A DNA stretch of 5,587 nt from an uncultured Clostridia bacterium (GTDB lineage Bacteria; Bacillota; Clostridia; Christensenellales; Borkfalkiaceae). The number at the start of each line of letters is the position of its first letter. Position 1 is the stretch's first letter. Made by a program: the position numbers and the translations under genes. Below the pieces are notes generated by a model. That model was given only the letters and a program-made list of their open reading frames with translations. It ran no database searches and was not told the origin of the DNA. This document shows positions 1-5,587 of this stretch, piece after piece. The stretch spans positions 1 through 5,587 of the forward strand of contig CAMWUS010000105.1 in assembly GCA_947177495.1 (NCBI GenBank), given 5' to 3'.

Positions 1-1435
1 GCTTATGAATTACGGTTGGGAATCGGTCACCTACACCGATATGGACAAATGGACGGGCATTTATGCGATTCCCGACTTCGGGTATTGCATGATGGAGGAC
101 GCCGCGCTTGTATGGAACAACGCGCATTTGAAGGAAATCGGTTATTATGACGAAGAGACCGATACCGTTAAAATTCCGTCCACGCTCACGGAAGTGACCG
201 ACGCGCTCTTTAAATTGCAGAATAAATTCGGTTCGAATACCAACTATCACGCATTCGGAATCGGCGGTGAAAACTCCTGCCGCGTTACGCCTTTCATGTC
301 GGCATTCGACTGCCCCATTGAATTCGGCTTAGACGACGAGAAGAATGTTCAGCTCTATATCTACGACGACAGCGTCATTGACTATTGCGAATACATGAAC
401 ATGTTGAAGCGGAACAGCATTCTTTCCGCAAGCTGGCAGAACAGTGACGCCTCCAAGCTTTGCAGCAACTTTGCAGACGGGCTTTACTCCTGCGTATTTA
501 CGACTTATTGGTGGGTAACTCCGCTCGTCAAAGCGGTTGTTGCGAAGGGCACGCTTGCAAACGAACTTAACATCAACAACGACTATCAGACCGTTCACGA
601 CGACGGTATTTCTTGGAATACCCGTATCCGTGCCGACGGTTATAGCTGGACGAACGACGTTACGGGCGTGACCTACACGGCTCCCGTACACGAGAAAGCC
701 AAGCTCCACGGCGGCGACGACGGCGTAAGTTATTACACCGCAATTCCTTGGTACATGGCGGACGAAGCTCTTAATACCATCGACTTCCTTGCAAAGAAGT
801 TGGAAAACTTTGCCGCATACTACGGCGGCGAAGAGGGCGTGCACTGGAACAGAGTAGACGCTCCTAAGGGCGCTCCCGATATTTCGGCTTGGGAAGAAGA
901 CAACTTCTGCATGAGACCTTACGAAGATTATAAAGAAAAAATTATCTTCATGGATCCTTACAGCTACAAAACGGTAGACGACGACGGCAACGAAAAGACC
1001 GTTTCCGGCGGTGGTTACTGGATTCAGCTCACCGACCGTTATATTCAACAGATTGCCGACAACTCGCAGTACTGCAACGGCACCAACCGCGTAGAGGCAA
1101 AAGTGCTTTTCCACCTGCGCGAAACGGGCTTCGATGCATGGCCGGTTACCGTACCTATGGACGATACGGTCATCAAAAATCCCATGTCGATGATGCCTCC
1201 GCTCAAGAGCTGGTCGAACGTAAACATTCTCTCTCGTACCAAAGCCCTCCGCGGCGTTGCGGCGGCAATGAGTTCGGAAAAGGGTGAGGCGACGAGAATG
1301 ATCGAGAATACGAGAGAGAGTCTCAAAACCGAATACTCGAAGAGCGGTAGCACGAAATACTACTACTGGTCTGACGCAATCGTTACGGAGATGACTTCCT
1401 GGTTTACTCAGGTGAAACCCAACTGGCCAAATTAA
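1..1435 (+). CDS. Extracellular solute-binding protein of a CUT1 sugar ABC transporter (5'-partial)
   Basis: Likely a lipid-anchored sugar-binding protein that delivers an oligosaccharide to the permeases encoded next to it. The frame is open to the window's left edge; the first ATG in view (base 5) is probably internal, because no signal peptide or lipobox follows it and no ribosome site can be seen. About 476 residues are visible. Counting from that Met, an IPDFGY segment at about 22-27 followed by a VWNN...LKEIGYYDEE stretch matches the usual 'native-residue then partner-lobe' region of family 1 binding proteins, which suggests that about a hundred N-terminal residues are missing. A YYGGEEGVHW segment (272-281) resembles the yGxEGxHW motif common in LplA-type proteins. 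The protein is rich in Trp and Tyr, as expected for sugar stacking. The stop is fused to the next gene's ribosome site, 9 bases before its start. The family assignment is firm from context and sequence type; the ligand is unknown. Confidence 0.85.
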   Translation, partial: LMNYGWESVTYTDMDKWTGIYAIPDFGYCMMEDAALVWNNAHLKEIGYYDEETDTVKIPSTLTEVTDALFKLQNKFGSNTNYHAFGIGGENSCRVTPFMSAFDCPIEFGLDDEKNVQLYIYDDSVIDYCEYMNMLKRNSILSASWQNSDASKLCSNFADGLYSCVFTTYWWVTPLVKAVVAKGTLANELNINNDYQTVHDDGISWNTRIRADGYSWTNDVTGVTYTAPVHEKAKLHGGDDGVSYYTAIPWYMADEALNTIDFLAKKLENFAAYYGGEEGVHWNRVDAPKGAPDISAWEEDNFCMRPYEDYKEKIIFMDPYSYKTVDDDGNEKTVSGGGYWIQLTDRYIQQIADNSQYCNGTNRVEAKVLFHLRETGFDAWPVTVPMDDTVIKNPMSMMPPLKSWSNVNILSRTKALRGVAAAMSSEKGEATRMIENTRESLKTEYSKSGSTKYYYWSDAIVTEMTSWFTQVKPNWPN

Positions 1436-1439
1436 GGAG
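1434..1439 (+). promoter_or_regulatory. Ribosome binding site of the first permease
   Basis: AAGGAG lies 5 bases before the ATG at 1445 and overlaps the TAA stop of the binding-protein gene. It favours this ATG over the in-frame ATG at 1460. The overlap suggests translational coupling. Confidence 0.8.
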
Positions 1440-1444
1440 CGGTT

Positions 1445-2515
1445 ATGGAAAACGACGTAATGCAACAGGAGACGACGGACGCCTTGGAGACGTCCGCCCT
1501 CTCCGGGCTTGACGAAATCGAGAAAGCGGAATCGGTGTTGGGAGTAGATAGAAGCCTATTTGAAGAACCCAAGTTTTGGAGCCTTCAAAAAAAGCGGTTT
1601 ATCAAATATCGCAAGGTACTTTGGTTTATCATTCCCGCCGCACTCTTTACCTTTATTTTCTCGTATATCCCCATGTTGGGTGTGCTGTTCGCGTTTAAGG
1701 ATTCCGGACATTTCAAGCTTTTCGGGCGTATCGGTTTATGGAACGTCATGGCGGACGGATACTGGACGTTGGAAAATTTCGGCAATATCTTCAACGATAA
1801 GTTCTTCAAAGCGGTGGGAAACACGCTGCTTATCAATATCATAAAGTTGGTAATTTGTTTCCCGCTGTCTATCTTTATTGCCGTTCAACTCTCCGAACTC
1901 AAAAGCCAAACGATGGCAAAGGTCGTACTCATCGTCATTTGTATTCCCAACTTCCTTTCATGGGCGGTGGTTATCGCCACCTGGTCGGGCTTACTTGACG
2001 GCGACGGCGGCGCACTCAACAATTTACTCGTGACGCTCAAACTCAATGAACCCAATCACCCGCTCATGCAGCAACAGGGGCTATACAAGTTTTTCGTCAT
2101 CTTCCTTTCCGCATGGAAAGGTTCGGGCTGGGGCTGTATCATGTTCTACGCCGGCATCATCGCAATCGACAAGAGCTTTTACGAGTCGGCAACTTTGGAA
2201 GGGGCAAACAGGATCCACAAAATGTGGTATCTCACCATTCCCATGATTATTCCCACCATTGCGCTCATGCTTGTACTCAACATCAGCGGTATGCTTGCAA
2301 CGGGGTTGGAAGTCGTCTTGCCACTGTTTAATATGTTGACGGATATCGAAGAGTCGCAGTTGACGCTTGATGTATATTTGTACGATATCACAATCATGCA
2401 ACCCGATATTCCTATGGCGGCAACCCTCGGCGTGTTCAACGGACTCGTGGGGTTAACGCTCATGATCGTGGGGAACTTCATCACGACCAAGACCTTAAAG
2501 CGCGGTTTGTGGTAA
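1445..2515 (+). CDS. CUT1 sugar ABC transporter permease, LplB-like
   Basis: Integral membrane subunit forming half of the sugar channel. The protein has 356 residues. About six membrane segments can be read at roughly 58-82, 124-149, 159-182, 213-240, 262-286 and 326-347. The first membrane segment ends in SYIPMLGVLFAFKD (73-86), close to the YIPMYGVxIAFKD signature of LplB-type permeases. The EAA loop that contacts the ATPase is at 247-266 (ESA...G253...L-T-IP). The N-terminus carries an acidic, hydrophilic tail of about 40 residues followed by a basic patch (KKRFIKYRK, 49-57), longer than the usual short tail of this family. The start at 1445 is set by the AAGGAG site at 1434-1439. It is the second gene of the visible operon and pairs with the permease 11 bases downstream. 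The role is well supported; the sugar is not determined. Confidence 0.93.
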   Translation: MENDVMQQETTDALETSALSGLDEIEKAESVLGVDRSLFEEPKFWSLQKKRFIKYRKVLWFIIPAALFTFIFSYIPMLGVLFAFKDSGHFKLFGRIGLWNVMADGYWTLENFGNIFNDKFFKAVGNTLLINIIKLVICFPLSIFIAVQLSELKSQTMAKVVLIVICIPNFLSWAVVIATWSGLLDGDGGALNNLLVTLKLNEPNHPLMQQQGLYKFFVIFLSAWKGSGWGCIMFYAGIIAIDKSFYESATLEGANRIHKMWYLTIPMIIPTIALMLVLNISGMLATGLEVVLPLFNMLTDIEESQLTLDVYLYDITIMQPDIPMAATLGVFNGLVGLTLMIVGNFITTKTLKRGLW

Positions 2516-2523
2516 GGAGGGGG
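2514..2523 (+). promoter_or_regulatory. Ribosome binding site of the second permease
   Basis: AAGGAGGGGG overlaps the TAA stop of the first permease gene and contains AGGAGG at 2515-2520, 6 bases before the ATG at 2527. It decides the start of the second permease: an in-frame GTG at 2509 lies upstream of this site and inside the previous gene, so it is rejected as the start. Confidence 0.85.
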
Positions 2524-2526
2524 AAC

Positions 2527-3435
2527 ATGAAAAACATCAAAGAAATTTTCAAGAGAAACCCCAACAAAATCAAGGAGAGCAAGCTCGATACGGCGCTTGT
2601 TATCATTAACATCGTATTGCTCGTGCTCTTCATGATTGTAATTGCGCTCCCGCTCCTCAACTTCTTCTCGCTGGCGTTTAACAATTATAATTTTAATAAA
2701 AACGTAATTATCTTCCCCAAGAAAATATCTTGGTACGCGTTTAGCGTAATTTTCAAGGGAAGCGAGATGGGGTATTTCTGGACGGCGTTCGGCAATTCCG
2801 TATTGCTTACGCTTACCGTTACCATCGGCAGTAACTTGGTAGAAGCTATGGCGGCGTATCCGCTTTCCAAGCGCGATTGTCCCATCCGCGGCGGCATCAT
2901 GATGTACTTCATCATCACCATGCTGTTCTCGGCGGGCACCGCTCCCATTTACATGCTGATGTTGCAGCTCAATCTCACCGATAACATTTGGTCGTGCGTA
3001 CTGATTTCTATCAGTAACGTCGGCAACCTGCTCTACTTCAAGGTGTTCTTCGAGGGGCTTCCCAAGGACATCGAAGATTCGGCGCGGCTCGACGGCGCTA
3101 CCGAAATCCAAATGTTTTTCAGAATCGTCATTCCCATGTCGCTGCCCGTAATCGGAAGCTGTTGCTTCTTCTCTATGGTAGGCGCATGGAACGGCTACGG
3201 TTCCGCATTGTTGTTCATCAGCCCTAAGGCGACCAACGCTTTCCCGCTTGCATATTATCTCTACTTGCTGAACGAGCGGTTGAGCACCACCAAGAGCGAC
3301 GACGCGATTTTGATGGGACGCATGAACATTCAAGCCGCGGCGATGCTTGTAAGTATCATTCCTATTATCTGCTGCTACCCTTACGTTATCAGATACATTA
3401 AGGGCGGACTTATGATCGGTTCGGTGAAGGAATAA
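2527..3435 (+). CDS. CUT1 sugar ABC transporter permease, YtcP/UgpE-like partner subunit
   Basis: Second channel-forming subunit, expected to dimerise with the product of the preceding gene. The protein has 302 residues from the ATG at 2527. Membrane segments are read at about 23-47, 90-112, 123-144, 155-176, 201-225 and 270-290. The EAA motif is clear at 184-203: DSARLDGATE followed by nine residues and I-V-IP. The C-terminus ends in RYIKGGLMIGSVKE, the typical 'yfvkGl..GavKg' ending of the MalG/UgpE/YtcP side of CUT1 transporters. A basic, Lys-rich N-terminus precedes the first membrane segment. The gene lies 11 bases after its partner and 18 bases before the GH31 gene, consistent with one transcript. 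Function as a sugar permease is secure; substrate is not. Confidence 0.94.
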   Translation: MKNIKEIFKRNPNKIKESKLDTALVIINIVLLVLFMIVIALPLLNFFSLAFNNYNFNKNVIIFPKKISWYAFSVIFKGSEMGYFWTAFGNSVLLTLTVTIGSNLVEAMAAYPLSKRDCPIRGGIMMYFIITMLFSAGTAPIYMLMLQLNLTDNIWSCVLISISNVGNLLYFKVFFEGLPKDIEDSARLDGATEIQMFFRIVIPMSLPVIGSCCFFSMVGAWNGYGSALLFISPKATNAFPLAYYLYLLNERLSTTKSDDAILMGRMNIQAAAMLVSIIPIICCYPYVIRYIKGGLMIGSVKE

Positions 3436-3439
3436 GGAG
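3434..3439 (+). promoter_or_regulatory. Ribosome binding site of the GH31 gene, with long spacing
   Basis: AAGGAG overlaps the TAA stop of the second permease gene but lies 14 bases before the ATG at 3454, farther than the 5-6 bases at the other junctions. No other ATG, GTG or TTG occurs in frame between the stop at 3433 and base 3454, so the start is fixed even though the spacing may lower translation efficiency. Confidence 0.6.
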
Positions 3440-3453
3440 ATAAGCGAAAGCAA

Positions 3454-5394
3454 ATGAAGCAGTTAGATTGCGTCGAAAGAACGGGTACGGGTTTCCGTGT
3501 AACGCTCAAAAGACCTTACCGCGCCGTATTCGGCTTCGGCGAAAAGTTTGACAGTTGCAACCAAAAGGGCAAATTTGTGCGCGCTTGCGTGCGCGAAAGG
3601 TGCTTCTATCAGGGCGACTATACATATCTATCCATGCCTTTCTTCCTCACGCCCGACGGGTTCGGGCTGTACGTGGAAACCTACGTGGAAGTGGATTTCG
3701 ACCTGCGCCAAGACGGCGTGATTTCGGTTGAATTCCCCGTGGGGAGCAAGGGCGAACAGGCGAAGGTTTGGCTTTTGGAGGGAACGCCGAAAGAGATTAT
3801 TTCCGAGTTCCGCTCGCTCGCGGGTATGCCCCGCGTATTCCCCAAATGGGTGCTTGGCGCTTGGATGAGCTCCAACCGTTGGCACACCCAGCAGGAAGTC
3901 GAAGAGCAGTTGGAGCTGACGAAAAAACACAATTTCCCGCACAGCGTGCTCGTCATAGAGCCGTGGAGCGATCATTCCACCTACTACTGTTGGAGCGGGA
4001 GTCGCTGCAAGCCTAAGAAGGTCGGAGAGGTGATTTCCGCAAAGGATATCGATACCTCCGCTTCCGAGTTTTGGCAAGACCCCAAAAAGCTTGTAGACGA
4101 CATTCACGCGGCGGGGCTAAAACTCCTGCTTTGGACGGTTCCAAGCCATGCGCAGGGCGAAAACATTATGAGCTCCTACAACAAGGAGCAACGGCTTGCG
4201 AATAACGATTACGTTCGCGAACACGGCGAAGTCGTCAAGAACGCGGACGGTTCGGCTTACGAAATTCCGCACACTTGGTGCATCGGGGATATGGTTCCCG
4301 ACTTCACCAATCCCGTTGCAACCGAGCACTGGTTCAACCATTATCGGCACCTCAAAGAGCTCGGCGTCGACGGATTTAAAACGGACGGCGGCGAATTTAT
4401 CCACGACCACACCGTTACGTTCTCGGACGGAACGACGGGCTTGGAAGGGCAAAATCAGTTCAGCGTCAATTACAGCAGAGCGTACGCCAAATTCGTCGGC
4501 GAAGAGGGCATTGTGTTCTCCCGCGCGGGCGGACAGGAAACCCCGTGTTTCTCCGTCGTATGGGCGGGCGATCAGGAATCCACTTGGTCGGAATACCGCT
4601 CTATCTTAAAGGCGGGCATGACGGCGAGTATGTCGGGTGTGAACTGCTGGGGCTTCGATATCGGCGGATTTGCGGGCTACCTTCCCACCAAGGAGCTGTA
4701 CTGCCGCGCCGTGGAAACGGCGGCGTTCGTGCCCGTTATGCAGTGGCACAGCGAGGCGGTGCGCAACGGCAGGTGCGATTTCGCGGGGGCTTGGCACACG
4801 AACGACAGAAGCCCTTGGAACATGGCGGACTTCCACAAAGATCCCGCAATGCTTCCCCGCCTGCGCGAAAGCTTTTATTTGCACTATAACCTCGTTCCTT
4901 ACCAATATGCGCTCATGCTCGAATCGGGCAAGACGGGCATTCCGCCCATGCGCCATTTGGTGTTGGAATTCCCCGCAGACGAAAACGTGTACGGGATAGA
5001 AGACGAATTTATGCTCGGCGACGCAATTTTGGTTGCGCCCGTCTTGGAGGACTACGTAAATACCCGCAGCGTGTATTTGCCCGCAGGGAAGTGGTACGAC
5101 CTCTTCACGGGCAAGTGCTATACGGGCGGGGTGCATACCTTCGAACTTGGCAGAACGCCCGTACTCATGCGCGAGAACAAATGCGTTCCGCTCAATTTGA
5201 GGGGCGGCAAGCTGTGTTCGGACGTGGGCAGCGCGATGGACGGCTACACCGAACTCACGTTCCTCATCAGCGGCACGGGCAAATACGATTTCTCGGACGA
5301 TCTCGGGAACGAAATTTTCATTCAATGGGACGATACGGGATATCGCGAAGTTAAAAACAAGAAGGGAACGGCTTATCGCGTAATACATATCTAA
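3454..5394 (+). CDS. Glycoside hydrolase family 31 (alpha-glucosidase/alpha-xylosidase-like), cytoplasmic
   Basis: Retaining alpha-glycosidase or transglycosidase expected to process the imported sugar in the cytoplasm; there is no signal peptide. The protein has 646 residues. A short N-terminal beta-sandwich region (about 1-125) contains GFGEKFD (27-33). The catalytic barrel runs from about 130 (PKWVLGAWMSSNRWHTQ, 130-146) to about 480. The nucleophile is Asp311 in KTDGGEF (309-315). The acid/base is Asp373 in WAGDQESTW (370-378), preceded by the conserved Arg357. WGFDIGGF (399-406) and MQWHSE (429-434) complete the usual barrel motifs. The C-terminal beta region holds APV (528-530) and YLPAGKWYD (541-549). 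After the first barrel strand the sequence is VIEPWSD (167-173), where many GH31 enzymes have Asp; similar EAWSDE-type motifs occur, from memory, in CtsY-like members, so specificity may differ from plain alpha-glucosidase. The protein is shorter at the N-terminus than enzymes such as YicI (772 residues). Family is certain; substrate is open. Confidence 0.95.
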   Translation: MKQLDCVERTGTGFRVTLKRPYRAVFGFGEKFDSCNQKGKFVRACVRERCFYQGDYTYLSMPFFLTPDGFGLYVETYVEVDFDLRQDGVISVEFPVGSKGEQAKVWLLEGTPKEIISEFRSLAGMPRVFPKWVLGAWMSSNRWHTQQEVEEQLELTKKHNFPHSVLVIEPWSDHSTYYCWSGSRCKPKKVGEVISAKDIDTSASEFWQDPKKLVDDIHAAGLKLLLWTVPSHAQGENIMSSYNKEQRLANNDYVREHGEVVKNADGSAYEIPHTWCIGDMVPDFTNPVATEHWFNHYRHLKELGVDGFKTDGGEFIHDHTVTFSDGTTGLEGQNQFSVNYSRAYAKFVGEEGIVFSRAGGQETPCFSVVWAGDQESTWSEYRSILKAGMTASMSGVNCWGFDIGGFAGYLPTKELYCRAVETAAFVPVMQWHSEAVRNGRCDFAGAWHTNDRSPWNMADFHKDPAMLPRLRESFYLHYNLVPYQYALMLESGKTGIPPMRHLVLEFPADENVYGIEDEFMLGDAILVAPVLEDYVNTRSVYLPAGKWYDLFTGKCYTGGVHTFELGRTPVLMRENKCVPLNLRGGKLCSDVGSAMDGYTELTFLISGTGKYDFSDDLGNEIFIQWDDTGYREVKNKKGTAYRVIHI

Positions 5395-5422
5395 CGCGAC
5401 AAAGCTTCCCCGACTAAGTAAT

Positions 5423-5430
5423 AAGGAAGG
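5423..5430 (+). promoter_or_regulatory. Ribosome binding site of the downstream lipoprotein gene
   Basis: AAGGAAGG lies 6 bases before the ATG at 5437. An in-frame ATG at 5431 directly abuts the site, with no spacer, so 5437 is the better start. The 42-base gap after the GH31 gene holds no hairpin with a T-run that I can see, so the transcript may continue into this gene. Confidence 0.7.
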
Positions 5431-5436
5431 ATGATT

Positions 5437-5587
5437 ATGAAAAAATTATGGAGTTTGCTGGCGCTTTTGCCGCTCTGCCTCGCTATTCTTTTGTGCGGCT
5501 GCGGCGAATCGAGCGACAATCCGGGCGACAAGACGGACGACACGACAAACCCGCCCGCAACCACGACGGCATCCGTCACGTTGGAAG
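5437..5587 (+). CDS. Lipoprotein of unknown function (3'-partial)
   Basis: Only the first 50 codons are in the window. Residues 1-22 form a lipoprotein signal peptide: a Lys-Lys N-terminus, a hydrophobic core (LWSLLALLPLCLAILL, 4-19) and a lipobox LCGC with the predicted lipidated cysteine at 22. Cys20 is a less likely site because Leu would stand at -1. Residues 23-47 are a hydrophilic linker rich in Asp, Thr, Pro and Ser, typical of a tether holding a domain off the membrane. The folded domain begins at or beyond SVTLE near the window end and cannot be identified. Its place in the operon would fit a second sugar-binding protein or a surface carbohydrate-binding or hydrolytic protein, but this is a guess. 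Start chosen from the AAGGAAGG site 6 bases upstream. Confidence 0.85.
   Translation, partial: MKKLWSLLALLPLCLAILLCGCGESSDNPGDKTDDTTNPPATTTASVTLE

Noticed and set aside
5..7. ATG at base 5 as the true start of the binding-protein gene.
   Set aside because: The frame continues to the window edge, no signal peptide follows, and the homologous region begins well inside the protein. The real start is outside the window.
329..1465. A - strand open frame of about 378 codons antisense to the binding-protein gene.
   Set aside because: No recognisable domain and the opposite strand carries a well-supported gene in an operon. It is treated as a shadow.
2179..3453. A long open frame on the - strand (about 424 codons) covering much of both permease genes.
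   Set aside because: It lies entirely antisense to two genes with strong family motifs; its product is a low-complexity-like mix rich in His, Arg, Glu and Val, with no recognisable domain. Codon bias of the real genes explains its openness.
3433..3456. Permease 2 and GH31 share a reading frame with a single TAA between them, suggesting a possible readthrough fusion.
   Set aside because: A good ribosome site and an ATG follow the stop, and no readthrough context is evident. Shared frame occurs by chance one time in three.
3577..3596. A GC-rich inverted repeat (CGCGC, six-base loop, GCGCG) that could form a hairpin.
   Set aside because: It is inside the GH31 coding region, encodes the Val-Arg-Ala-Cys-Val-Arg stretch, has only a 5-bp core stem and no following T-run. 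Probably chance.
4606..5388. A - strand open frame of about 260 codons antisense to the C-terminal half of the GH31 gene.
   Set aside because: Antisense to conserved GH31 motifs, with no domain of its own that I can recognise.
5395..5436. Possible terminator or promoter between GH31 and the lipoprotein gene.
   Set aside because: Only 42 bases; the AAGCTT palindrome is too short to be a terminator stem, there is no T-run, and no convincing -35/-10 pair.

Overview
This window is a stretch of a carbohydrate-uptake and degradation operon, with every supportable gene on the + strand. Base composition is close to balanced by eye. The Shine-Dalgarno sites are strong (AAGGAG type), all complete genes stop with TAA, intergenic gaps are very short, and the binding protein and permeases resemble the LplA/LplB/YtcP type of sugar ABC transporter. 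Together these suggest a Bacillota genome, probably an uncultured or gut-type Clostridia. That placement is inference; the window has no rRNA or other phylogenetic marker.

Layout: (1) bases 1-1435, the 3' part of a gene for an extracellular solute-binding protein whose N-terminus lies before the window; (2) 1445-2515, a first ABC permease of the LplB-like CUT1 type; (3) 2527-3435, the partner permease; (4) 3454-5394, a cytoplasmic glycoside hydrolase of family 31 with both catalytic aspartates present; (5) from 5437 past the window end, the start of another gene, for a lipoprotein with a clear signal peptide and a Thr/Asp/Pro-rich linker. The gaps are 9, 11, 18 and 42 bases, with no terminator or promoter recognised in any of them, so the genes are probably co-transcribed. 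There is no stretch over 300 bases without a gene.

How it fits together: the binding protein would capture an oligosaccharide outside the membrane, the two permeases would form the channel, and the GH31 enzyme, which has no signal peptide, would cleave an alpha-glycosidic bond after import. No transporter ATPase gene is present here. CUT1 systems of this type often share an MsmX-like ATPase encoded elsewhere, but it could also lie outside the window. The substrate cannot be fixed from sequence alone. GH31 members act on alpha-glucosides, alpha-xylosides and a few other alpha-linked sugars, and this one has a less common EPWSD motif after the first barrel strand. I see a normal sugar-utilisation locus with some points worth checking, and no evidence of a new type of system.
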